A DNA stretch of 40,800 nucleotides, from NCBI GenBank assembly GCA_964447605.1, contig CAYUTA010000020.1:1-40800 (forward strand), read 5' to 3'. Positions 8,111 through 15,855 of this stretch are shown here, one piece after another. Each line of letters begins with the position of its first letter. Position 1 is the stretch's first letter. The translations under genes were made by a program, and so were the position numbers. The notes beneath the pieces were generated by a model. It was not told the origin of the DNA, did not search any database, and was given only the letters and a program-made list of their open reading frames with translations. This DNA comes from CAYUTA01 sp964447605. GTDB lineage: Bacteria; Bacillota; Clostridia; Christensenellales; CAG-138.

Positions 8111-9087
8111 TTCGCCATCCAATCGGCCAGTTCCTCTACGGCGGTTTGCGCCTCTGCGTTCCCCGATACCGTTCTTATGCGCGCCGCAAGCGCCTCCGGG
8201 GAAAACGGCGCGTTTTTCAGCGCCCGCTCCAACCTCTGCGGCAACGCCGCGTCCATTGCGTCGCTGTAAGCCGTGCAGCACTCCACACGCCCATGCCGGC
8301 ACTTCAGCAGCAGCTCGATCTCGCCCCAGTTGAATTTATTTGACAAAACCGCGTCAAACCGCGGCGTTTTGCCAAACCGCCAATCCCAAGACGCATAGCG
8401 CGCGTTCAGCGCGTCGATCGCCGCACGGTCAAGCGCCTCCTCCTCGATCCGCACGCATGTTCCATACGCCGCCGTAAATGCCTCCATCATCGCGTCCATC
8501 ATCTGCGGCACGGTAACGCGGGGCTCGACGGCGCTGAGGTTACATACGCGGGAACGCACGCTGTTTACCCCCTTGGCCTGAAGTTTCCGCTCTGACGGCG
8601 CAAGATACCGGCCAAGCCTCTCCATGTCGGACGCAATGAGAATTGTGCCGTGGTGCATGGCGATTTTTTCGGTAAAGCGGAAGGCATTGCCGGAAAACTT
8701 GGCTCCGCCCCCGGCCAAGACCACGTCGTTTCGGCCGGAGACGACCGTTTCAACGCCAAACGAACTTACCGCGCGCAGCACCACCGCAAGCTGACGCTGC
8801 ACGTCATACGCCTCCCGCGGCAGAACAAACGTAAAATTCAGATTGCCCAGATCGTGGAACACGGCGCCACCGCCTGAGCTGCGGCGCGCCAGCCTGCCGC
8901 CCTCGCTTTCCAGTAGGGCAACGCGGCATTCCTTCCATGCGTTCTGATTGCGCCCGATGACCACCGTGTTTTGGTTTTGCCACAGGTACAGGGTTGCGCC
9001 GCCGGAAGACTGGGTGTCGAACAGCCGTTCCTCGAGCGCAAGGTTATGCCAGGGATCGGTACAGGTTGTCAGAATAAGTCTGTTCAT
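8098..9087 (-). CDS. lplA: Lipoate-protein ligase A
   Basis: A 329-residue lipoate-protein ligase. It shows the LplA active-site segments RRSSGGGAVFHDLGNLNFTF (about residues 68-87) and GRNDVVLAGGGAKFSGNAFR with the lipoyl-adenylate-binding lysine. It attaches free lipoate, via lipoyl-AMP, to the lysine of the E2 lipoyl domain encoded upstream in the same direction (Lys43 of E2). It is the last gene of the E2-E3-E1 operon, 81 bases after E1, with a long stem-loop in that gap. Its stop codon overlaps the end of the convergent DeoR gene. The confined genomic setting suggests a ligase dedicated to this complex. Confidence 0.93.
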   Translation of the reverse strand: MNRLILTTCTDPWHNLALEERLFDTQSSGGATLYLWQNQNTVVIGRNQNAWKECRVALLESEGGRLARRSSGGGAVFHDLGNLNFTFVLPREAYDVQRQLAVVLRAVSSFGVETVVSGRNDVVLAGGGAKFSGNAFRFTEKIAMHHGTILIASDMERLGRYLAPSERKLQAKGVNSVRSRVCNLSAVEPRVTVPQMMDAMMEAFTAAYGTCVRIEEEALDRAAIDALNARYASWDWRFGKTPRFDAVLSNKFNWGEIELLLKCRHGRVECCTAYSDAMDAALPQRLERALKNAPFSPEALAARIRTVSGNAEAQTAVEELADWMANQTV

Positions 9088-9112
9088 GAAAAAACGGATT
9101 CCGTATCCGATT

Positions 9113-9151
9113 GATCCGGCGGCGGAACGGACCGCGTCCCGCCGCCGGATC
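9113..9151 (-). other. 13-bp perfect stem-loop between E1 and lplA
   Basis: GATCCGGCGGCGG (9113-9125) and its perfect complement (9139-9151) enclose a 13-base loop. There is no U-run on the minus-strand side, so transcription probably continues into lplA. Such intra-operon hairpins commonly mark partial termination or RNase-protected ends that lower expression of the distal gene. Confidence 0.6.
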
Positions 9152-9168
9152 GCCGCTTCGTTTTGTTT

Positions 9169-11634
9169 TCAGATGCCGCGCTTATTTTCGCGGATCTGCT
9201 CGAGTTCCGTCCAGTTATGCGTACAAACGTGGCCGGGCAGCGGCAGAATCCGCTCGTGAACGGCGTCCACCATCCATTCCGCCTGCGGGAAGAACGCATC
9301 CTCGAGCTCATGCGCCGGCGTAATCCAGTTCTTGGCGCCCACGACTACCGGCGGCGCGTCGAGATAATCGAACGCGAGTTCGGCAATGTTGGAGGCAAGG
9401 TTACGCATAAAGCTGTTGCGCTCGCATGCGTCGCCTGTGATGACGATGCGACCCGTCTTTTTAACCGATTCGATGACCGGCTCATAGTTGAAGGGCACCA
9501 GCGAACGCGCGTCGATGAGTTCCGCAGAAACGCCGTACTTCTCCTGAAGAATGTCGCAGGCCTTGGCGGCGCGATACAGCGTTGCGCCAATGGATATGAT
9601 CGTCACGTCGGAGCCCACGCGCTTCACATCCGGCTCGCCGAACGGAATCTCGTATTCTTCGGCCGGTACGCCGCCGGTATGGAACTGCTCGCCTACGTCG
9701 TAGATACGCTGGCTTTCGAGGAAGATAACCGGGTCGGTGCCGTTGAGCGCGGACTGCATGAGCCCCTTTGCGTCATAAGGCGTTGCGGGGAAGCAGACCT
9801 TCAGGCCCGGGATATGCGCGACCAGCGCGGACCAGTCCTGCGAGTGCTGCGCGCCGTATTTGCTGCCGACGCTCATGCGCAGCACCACGGGCATCTTGAG
9901 CATGCCGGCGCTCATGGACTGCCACTTGCTCATCTGGTTGAACAGCTCGTCGCCGCAGCGGCCGATGAAGTCCATATACATGATCTCGCCGACGGCGCGG
10001 CCGCCGGACATGGCGTAACCGACCGCCGCGCCCGCGATGCCCGCCTCGGCAATCGGCGTGTTGAACAGGCGGTGGTATGGAATGGCCTCCGTCATGCCGC
10101 GGTAGACCGCAAACGCGCCGCCCCAGTCGCGCACGTCTTCGCCAAAGGAGATGAGCGTGGGGTCTTCATAAAACTTGTTGATGATGGGCTCGGCAATGCC
10201 GTCGCGCAGTTGATAGACCTTGTTCTTGCCTACGGGCTTACCGTTTGCGTCAAAGCCGAAGCGTTCCTTCCTGGCAATCTGCTGCACGCGCGGACATGCC
10301 TCCCTGGGCAGCAGCATTTCCGGCTTGCGGCCCGCGTCAAACGCGCGCACGGTTTCGTTGCTGAACATCAGGTCGGCGATGAAGCTTGCTTCTCTGCCAA
10401 AGATATCGATGCGCGGCGAAACGGTTTCGTCGATGGCGAGCTTCATGTTGCGCAGCATATCGGCCCTGACCTTGTCCCAGATTGCATCGAGCTCGGCCTG
10501 CGTGGCAACCCCGGCCTCAATGATCTGTCTGCCGAATGAAACGATGGAATCCTGCTCCTCCCAGGCTGCGACTTCCTCCTTGCTGCGGTAGCTCGAGGAA
10601 TCCGACGGGCTGTGGCCGCTGATGCGGTAGGTAACCACGTCGAGCAGTACCGGACCGTCCTTTTTGACCAGCGGCAGCTTGCGCCGGTATGCATCGATAA
10701 CGGCCAGCGGATTGTAGCCGTCCACACGCTCGGCATGCATGGCGCTGGGCAGCACGCCCGCCGCAATGCGCGCGACCATATCGTAGCCCATCGTTTCGCC
10801 GCGGGTCTGTCCGCCCATGCCATAGAAGTTATCGTTGATGTTGAACAGGATTGGCATGCCGCCGCCATCCTTGCCCCAGAGCGTACGAATCTGGTCCATT
10901 GCGGAGATCATCAGGCCTTCCCAGACCGGGCCGCAGGCCATCGAGCCGTCGCCGATGTTGCAAACGACCACGCCGGGCTTCTTGTTGCACAGCTTATACA
11001 GCGCCGCGCCCGGGGCGATGCTGCCGCTTCCGCCGACGATGGCGTTGTTGGGATAGATGCCAAACGGTGTGAAGAACGCGTGCATGCTGCCGCCAAGACC
11101 CTTGTTAAAGCCGTTTTCGCGGGCAAACGTTTCGCACATCATGCCGTAAAGCAGGAAGTTGACGCCGTTTTCCTTGACGGAATCGGACGGGTTCTTGACG
11201 ACATTGTAGGTACGGCCGTCAAAAAAACGCTCCATAATCCCGGTGAGGTGTTTGTCTTCAAGTATCTCAATGGATCGCAGGCCCTTGGCAAGGATTTCGC
11301 CGTGGCTTCTGTGCGAGCCGAACGTATAGTCGTCCAGCGTCAGTTCGTATGCCGCGCCGACATAGGCCGCCTCCTGGCCGACGCCAAGGTGCGCGGGGCC
11401 AGGGTGATTATACTGTACGCCCTGGTATTCGTTGGTGGTCTTAATGAGGTTGAGCATGGTCTCAAACTCGCGGATGTAGCACATATCGCGGTAGATATGC
11501 ATCAGCTCATCCTTGGAGAAGTTCTTAACCTCGTCCCTGACCGTCTTCTGGTAGACGTTAACGGGAATTTCCGGCACGCACAGCGGCTCGGGACGGCGTA
11601 CTTTTTCCGGATCGACATACAGTTGCTTGCTCAT
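9169..11634 (-). CDS. 2-oxo acid dehydrogenase E1, fused alpha and beta subunits
   Basis: An 821-residue single chain. The first half (to about residue 470) is an E1 alpha domain with the thiamine diphosphate motif GDGSMACGPVWEG ending in NINDN, plus the HSPSDSSSYR loop. The second half is an E1 beta transketolase-like domain (SFGEDVRDWGGAF, GEIMYMDFIGRCGDEL, and the C-terminal ITGDACERNSF). Together they decarboxylate a 2-oxo acid or cleave acetoin and pass the acyl group to lipoyl-E2. Alpha and beta are normally separate genes in such heterotetrameric E1 enzymes, so the fusion is notable. GAAAGGAAAG lies 8 bases before the ATG. The gene follows E2 and E3. Substrate (pyruvate, branched-chain, acetoin or other) cannot be decided from sequence alone. 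Confidence 0.9.
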   Translation of the reverse strand: MSKQLYVDPEKVRRPEPLCVPEIPVNVYQKTVRDEVKNFSKDELMHIYRDMCYIREFETMLNLIKTTNEYQGVQYNHPGPAHLGVGQEAAYVGAAYELTLDDYTFGSHRSHGEILAKGLRSIEILEDKHLTGIMERFFDGRTYNVVKNPSDSVKENGVNFLLYGMMCETFARENGFNKGLGGSMHAFFTPFGIYPNNAIVGGSGSIAPGAALYKLCNKKPGVVVCNIGDGSMACGPVWEGLMISAMDQIRTLWGKDGGGMPILFNINDNFYGMGGQTRGETMGYDMVARIAAGVLPSAMHAERVDGYNPLAVIDAYRRKLPLVKKDGPVLLDVVTYRISGHSPSDSSSYRSKEEVAAWEEQDSIVSFGRQIIEAGVATQAELDAIWDKVRADMLRNMKLAIDETVSPRIDIFGREASFIADLMFSNETVRAFDAGRKPEMLLPREACPRVQQIARKERFGFDANGKPVGKNKVYQLRDGIAEPIINKFYEDPTLISFGEDVRDWGGAFAVYRGMTEAIPYHRLFNTPIAEAGIAGAAVGYAMSGGRAVGEIMYMDFIGRCGDELFNQMSKWQSMSAGMLKMPVVLRMSVGSKYGAQHSQDWSALVAHIPGLKVCFPATPYDAKGLMQSALNGTDPVIFLESQRIYDVGEQFHTGGVPAEEYEIPFGEPDVKRVGSDVTIISIGATLYRAAKACDILQEKYGVSAELIDARSLVPFNYEPVIESVKKTGRIVITGDACERNSFMRNLASNIAELAFDYLDAPPVVVGAKNWITPAHELEDAFFPQAEWMVDAVHERILPLPGHVCTHNWTELEQIRENKRGI

Positions 11635-11654
11635 AACAAATGCTTTCCTTTCAA

Positions 11655-13034
11655 TTAACCCTGATACTGGAATACCGCCTCGCGGATGATTTCACATACG
11701 GTGGGGTGCGGGAACACGATCTCCTTGATTTCATCGATGGTAAGGCCGATTTCGATGAACGCGCCGGCTGCAACGATGAACTCGCTGGCGTAATTGCACA
11801 GCGCCTGCGCGCCGACAACGGTCCTCGTTTTGTTGTTGATCACAAGCTTAAAGACGCCGTCTCCGCCCTCGTTCTCGGCAACATAGCGGCCGCTGTACTG
11901 CATCGGCAGTTTGACCGCGGCGATGTCCATCCCTCTGGCCTTTGCGGAATATTCCGTCTCGCCCACGCTGCCAAGCTCCGGATTGGTGTACAGTACGCCC
12001 GGAATGGCCGTATAGCGCATCGTGTCGCGCTTGCCAAGCATGTTGTTGACGGCCACCTCCGCCTCGCGGTATGCCGTGTGCGCCAGCATGGATTTGCCGT
12101 TGACATCGCCTGCGGCATAGACCTCCGGCTGATTGGTCTTCATGCGCGCATCGGTCACAATCGCGCCGCGCTCGGTCAGGACGTTGATGCTTTCCAGTCC
12201 GATATCGCGCGTATTGGCGCGCCGGCCTATGGAAAGCAGCGCCTTATCCGCCTGCACAGACCCGGCTTTTCCATCCTTCTCATAGCGTACGACGCCGCCC
12301 TGAACCTCGGTGACCCTGGCGGAAAGCAGAAATGTAACGCCCCGCTTCTCATAGTTTTTTTGCAGGAGTTTCACCAGATCGGGGTCGTTTTCACCCGCGA
12401 TATGGTCGAGCATTTCAATGACCGCGACCTTGGTTCCGATGGAGGTAAAGTAGCTGGCCAGTTCCAACCCGATTACGCCGCCGCCAATGACGACAAGGGT
12501 CTTTGGCGGCTCAGTCAGCGCCAGTATCTCGCGGTTGGTCAGCACAAAGCCGTTTGCAAGCCCCTCTTGCAGGCCGGGAATCGGCGGAATCGCCGGGCTG
12601 CTGCCGGTGGCGATGAGCAGACGCTTGCCGGTGTAGGCCCCGCCCCCCGCTTCCACAGTATAGCCTTCCGCCGTACGGCCCGTAATCAAGCCGTGCGCGC
12701 TGACGGTGGTTACCCGGTTGGCCTTCAGCGCGGCGGCCACGCCGGAAACCAGTTGCTTGACAACCTTGTCCTTGCGGGCGACAACCCCGGCATGGTCGAT
12801 TGAAAGCCCCGCGGCGGACACGCCGTACTTTTCGCCATGCGCCGCGCCGTCATAGAGCTTCGCGCTGTAAAGCAGCGTTTTGGTGGGAATGCAGCCTTCG
12901 TTGAGGCACACGCCGCCGAAGCTGCGCGCCTCAACGCAGAGCACCCGCATACCCGCATGTCCGGCGCGTTCCGCGGCAAGATACCCCGCAGGGCCGCCTC
13001 CAAGCACGATCAGATCGTATCTTTCGTTTGCCAT
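11655..13034 (-). CDS. lpdA: Dihydrolipoamide dehydrogenase (E3)
   Basis: A 459-residue flavoprotein disulfide reductase. The FAD fold is GGGPAGYLAAERA (residues 12-24), the redox-active disulfide is Cys43-x4-Cys48 in GGVCLNEGCIPTK, an NAD fold has VVIGGGVIGLELA, and the C-terminal HPTVCEIIREA supplies the catalytic His-Glu. It reoxidises the dihydrolipoyl arm of E2 with NAD. The ATG at 13034 follows GGGGTGGAG; a GTG at 13043 is possible. It starts 12 bases after the E2 stop and ends 20 bases before E1, so the three are cotranscribed. It carries no lipoyl domain of its own. Confidence 0.95.
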   Translation of the reverse strand: MANERYDLIVLGGGPAGYLAAERAGHAGMRVLCVEARSFGGVCLNEGCIPTKTLLYSAKLYDGAAHGEKYGVSAAGLSIDHAGVVARKDKVVKQLVSGVAAALKANRVTTVSAHGLITGRTAEGYTVEAGGGAYTGKRLLIATGSSPAIPPIPGLQEGLANGFVLTNREILALTEPPKTLVVIGGGVIGLELASYFTSIGTKVAVIEMLDHIAGENDPDLVKLLQKNYEKRGVTFLLSARVTEVQGGVVRYEKDGKAGSVQADKALLSIGRRANTRDIGLESINVLTERGAIVTDARMKTNQPEVYAAGDVNGKSMLAHTAYREAEVAVNNMLGKRDTMRYTAIPGVLYTNPELGSVGETEYSAKARGMDIAAVKLPMQYSGRYVAENEGGDGVFKLVINNKTRTVVGAQALCNYASEFIVAAGAFIEIGLTIDEIKEIVFPHPTVCEIIREAVFQYQG

Positions 13035-13046
13035 ACGCTCCACCCC

Positions 13047-14327
13047 TTACCCGACCATCAGCGCGGAGAAATTCTCCAGTGCGGTCGCAAGATCCTTGAG
13101 GAAGCGGGAGGCCGGCGCGCCGTCCACCGCGCGGTGGTCGTACGTCAGCGACAGTCCCATTGCAGGATAGGTTCCAAGCTGCCCATTGACCGCGCGCACG
13201 CGCTCCGTAATGCAGCACACGCCCAGCAACGCCACCTGCGGCGGGTTGATGACCGGCGTGAAGCTCTCGATGCCGAACACGCCGAGGTTGCTGATGGTAA
13301 AGGAGCCGTCCTTGAGCAAATCGGGGCTGATCGTCCCCTCCTGCGCGCTCTTGATCAGCTGTTTGGACTCGGCGGCAATCTGCTTCAAGCTCTTTTGATC
13401 GGCATTGAACAGGGTCGGCACCAGCAGGCCCCGGGGCGTATCCACCGCAATTCCCAGGTTTACGTGCTTATAATAGCGTATCTTATCGCCAAGACAGAGC
13501 GCGTTGAGGTGCTCATGGTTCATCAGCGTGCGGGACGCCGCGTAAAGGATGATATCGTTGATCGTGATCCTGGGCAGCGCCATGCTCTCCGGCGCCGCCT
13601 TGAGCTGCGCGCGGAACTTGAGGATGGCGGACGCGTCGAACGACGTATTGTGCGTCAGCTGCGCCATTTCGGAGAGGCTCTCATGCATGGTTTTGGCAAT
13701 CACGCGGCGCAGGTTCGGCATCTTGATCTCGTCGTATTCCACATCGGATGGCGCGGCGGGCGCGGACACCTTTTCAGCCGCAGGCACGGCGGCTGTATCC
13801 TCTGCGGTCACCCTGCCGCCAAGGCCCGTGCCAACGCGGCCGTCCCTGACCGCCTGCAGCACGTCGCGCTCGATGACACGGCCGTGCGGCCCGGTCGGCG
13901 TTGCCGACGCCGGGTCGATGTGCAGCTGCCCGGCGGCGATCCTTGCGCGCGGCGAAATCCCCGTGGGACGGGCAGCCGTTGCCACCGCAACGGGCGCGGC
14001 CGCCTGCGTTTCTGCCGCAGGCCCCTGTCCCCCGGCGGCCGCGCCGGCGCTGCCCACACCCTCCGGCGCAAATTCCGCAAAGGACTCGCCCGGTTCGCCG
14101 ATCACGGCAACATTGAGCAGGCAGAGCACGTCGTCGTCCGCTTCAAAAAAACGCGCCAGCATTGTGCCCTCAGCCTTGGCTTCCTCCTCAAAGGAGGATT
14201 TGTCCGTTTCATAAGAAAATAAAATATCGCCAACATGAACCGTGTCGCCGACATTTTTTTTCCACTCCGTAATGATGCAGCTTTCTACCGACTGCCCCTG
14301 CCGGGGCATGATGACCGCAGTTGCCAT
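13047..14327 (-). CDS. Dihydrolipoamide acyltransferase (E2)
   Basis: A 426-residue E2. Residues 1-80 are a single lipoyl domain with lipoylated Lys43 in ETDKSS. An Ala/Pro-rich linker follows, then a peripheral subunit-binding domain (about 122-160, GISPRARIAA to GRVIERDVL), a second linker, and the catalytic domain ending in DHRAVDG with His398 and Asp402. It transfers the acyl group from lipoamide to CoA and forms the core of the complex. AAAGGAGG lies 7 bases before the ATG. It is first in the operon. The promoter in front is covered by a long palindrome, so expression is likely under tight repression. It resembles acetoin/pyruvate-type E2s more than the 2-oxoglutarate type, a tentative reading. 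Confidence 0.93.
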   Translation of the reverse strand: MATAVIMPRQGQSVESCIITEWKKNVGDTVHVGDILFSYETDKSSFEEEAKAEGTMLARFFEADDDVLCLLNVAVIGEPGESFAEFAPEGVGSAGAAAGGQGPAAETQAAAPVAVATAARPTGISPRARIAAGQLHIDPASATPTGPHGRVIERDVLQAVRDGRVGTGLGGRVTAEDTAAVPAAEKVSAPAAPSDVEYDEIKMPNLRRVIAKTMHESLSEMAQLTHNTSFDASAILKFRAQLKAAPESMALPRITINDIILYAASRTLMNHEHLNALCLGDKIRYYKHVNLGIAVDTPRGLLVPTLFNADQKSLKQIAAESKQLIKSAQEGTISPDLLKDGSFTISNLGVFGIESFTPVINPPQVALLGVCCITERVRAVNGQLGTYPAMGLSLTYDHRAVDGAPASRFLKDLATALENFSALMVG

Positions 14328-14365
14328 AGAGCGCCTCCTTTAAATCCATGGTGTTATATTGTTTC

Positions 14366-14394
14366 AACTCAATGTTATTTTATAACATTGAGTT
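14366..14394. promoter_or_regulatory. 29-base palindromic operator in front of the E2-E3-E1-lplA operon
   Basis: The arm AACTCAATGTTAT (14366-14378) and its exact reverse complement (14382-14394) flank a TTT spacer. The inner core TGTTAT-N3-ATAACA is the same as the operator at 7270-7284 next to the DeoR gene. It covers the -10 box and spacer of the E2 promoter, so a bound protein should block transcription. A further TGTTAT half-site is at 14352. Confidence 0.7.
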
Positions 14395-14405
14395 TCGTCT
14401 GTCAA
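14377..14405 (-). promoter_or_regulatory. Promoter of the 2-oxo acid dehydrogenase operon
   Basis: On the minus strand a perfect TTGACA (14400-14405) is followed after 17 bases by TAAAAT (14377-14382), about 50 bases upstream of the E2 ATG. Confidence 0.7.
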
Positions 14406-14584
14406 GAAAAAACGACTAATTTTTACCTCTTGATTCAGAATACAAATTGTTCTGCGGCGCTCAGAAAAATATGGTGCAAAATTGTGAACAATCTGTCACT
14501 CAGAAATGAACGTTCCATCAAATCAAATACGGAATTCTCCATGCGTACGGACAATCATGCTATAATTTTTGCCGGGAGGTCGCT

Positions 14585-15451
14585 ATGGATTTTGCACATC
14601 CTTTGGACAAAATTGGAGAATTCTTACAACACGTTTCCCAGGTGACGGGGATTTGGTGTTGCTATGCGGATACCGATGGCAGCCCGCTGCTGTTGCCCGC
14701 CGGAAAAGCGCTGTTCTGTACGCGTATGCTCCGGCATTCCGGTGGTGCGGCCCGCTGTATGGCATGTATTCAAAGCGCCGGCGCGGCCCGTTCAAGGCAT
14801 ACGTTCCGCACCGTGCGCTGCCATGCCGGCGTCGGTGAAACCGCCGTTCCCGTCTACTATCGGTACGAACGGGTCGGAACCATCCTGTTTTCAGCAATTC
14901 CAATCCAGCACTCGCCGGAGCACGCATTGGAAAGCGCGCGCGGCGACCTGCGCGGTCTGGCGCTGACCGACTCCATGCTGCGTTCCTACCTGCGCATCCG
15001 CCAGATGAGCGCTGCCGAAACCGCCTCCTGCGCGCAGATGCTGCTCAACGGGGTTTCCGCCATCTATGCCGAGGCCGATCCGCATGCCGAAACCTGTGGT
15101 CTGGAGCAGCGGCTGGAAAACTACATCCGCGCCCACTATACTGAAAAGCTTACGCTGGAACGGATTGCAAAAGCATTGTCCGTTGGTAAAACCAAGCTGT
15201 GCGCAGTAACCGCCATGCACGGCAGCACGGTCATGACGCTGGTCAACGAAATCCGCATTGAGGAGGCCAAGCGCCTGCTTGAAACAACCTATCTGCGCAT
15301 ACGGGATGTATCCGAACAGGTGGGCGTTGCGGACCCAAATTATTTTACAAAGCTCTTTCGCGCATACACCGGCGAAACGCCGCGCGCATATCAAAAACGG
15401 CTTATAAACACAACCATGCAACCCGCAGTGGCAGTGGAGAGACGGAGATGA
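14585..15451 (+). CDS. AraC-family regulator with PocR-like sensor domain
   Basis: A 288-residue protein. The N-terminal ~140 residues look like a PocR ligand-binding domain: cysteines in RCMACIQ and the CHAGVGETAVPVYY segment. The C-terminal ~100 residues are an AraC double helix-turn-helix (LTLERIAKALSVGKTKLC, then RIRDVSEQVGVADPNYFTKLF and GETPRAYQKR). PocR domains sense small molecules such as propanediol in known cases. GGGAGG lies 5 bases before the ATG and a TATAAT at 14561-14566 is the likely -10. It is divergent from the 2-oxo acid dehydrogenase operon and is a candidate activator of it. Its stop overlaps the start codon of a short ORF (ATGA), described separately. Confidence 0.88.
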   Translation: MDFAHPLDKIGEFLQHVSQVTGIWCCYADTDGSPLLLPAGKALFCTRMLRHSGGAARCMACIQSAGAARSRHTFRTVRCHAGVGETAVPVYYRYERVGTILFSAIPIQHSPEHALESARGDLRGLALTDSMLRSYLRIRQMSAAETASCAQMLLNGVSAIYAEADPHAETCGLEQRLENYIRAHYTEKLTLERIAKALSVGKTKLCAVTAMHGSTVMTLVNEIRIEEAKRLLETTYLRIRDVSEQVGVADPNYFTKLFRAYTGETPRAYQKRLINTTMQPAVAVERRR

Positions 15452-15621
15452 TCATCCAACATGCAAACGTATTTCTGCCGGACGGGCGGCGCCAAAGGCG
15501 CGTTGCGGCGCGTTTTTTCATGCGGCTTCCGCCTCGAATTCCTGCGGTATTTGTCGGCCTTGCCGTATGCAGTGTGTCAAACTCCACGCACATGTCGTGG
15601 GTTGACAGATCGTTTGGCTGA
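15448..15621 (+). pseudogene. Possible remnant of an amidohydrolase gene start
   Basis: A 57-codon frame begins with an ATGA overlap with the AraC stop and encodes MIIQHANVFLPDG. This is very like the first residues of amidohydrolase-family enzymes (dihydroorotase or hydantoinase type). After residue 13 the resemblance stops and the rest looks non-coding. The overlap suggests a formerly coupled downstream gene whose body has been deleted. With only 13 informative residues this could be chance. Confidence 0.25.
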
Positions 15622-15855
15622 CCCTGCTTTTTTCGTTACGGGATTGGCAGAGCAATCCCGATGTAACCCTTTTTGTTCGCGCGAAAGCGTCCGCGCGTGT
15701 CCGCACTGTAAATTGCTTGGGGGCGCGCATGCGGGGACCTATGCCCACACGGCTCCGCTTGCGGCGTGCGACTATCTGTGATAACATCGATTCAGCGGGA
15801 TGCGGCATACGCATACGCCGTATCCATGTGAGTTTTTTGCAAGGAGCAGCGCGCT
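15452..15855 (+). other. 404-base gene-poor stretch with several inverted repeats
   Basis: No convincing gene is present apart from the short ORF at its left end. A tract at 15491-15515 has GC-rich GGCGC/GCGCC elements followed by TTTTTT. A two-part inverted repeat (TGTCAA/TTGACA around CCACG/CGTGG) is at 15575-15607, and a good intrinsic terminator is at 15635-15674. The last 80 bases hold a TGTGATAACA sequence at 15777 that contains the ATAACA half-site seen elsewhere. I do not recognise a known riboswitch. Confidence 0.6.
15635..15674 (+). terminator. Intrinsic terminator downstream of the AraC gene
   Basis: The arm GTTACGGGATTG (15635-15646) pairs with CAATCCC (15653-15659) and, after a 3-base bulge, with GTAAC (15663-15667). 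A run of five T follows at 15670-15674. Confidence 0.65.

Noticed and set aside
9163..10539. 458-codon plus-strand open frame opposite E1
   Set aside because: It is the mirror of the E1 coding sequence, with His/Arg/Ala-rich composition typical of shadow frames.
12837..14222. 461-codon plus-strand open frame opposite E2 and E3
   Set aside because: It spans two recognised genes on the other strand and shows no domain or start signal.
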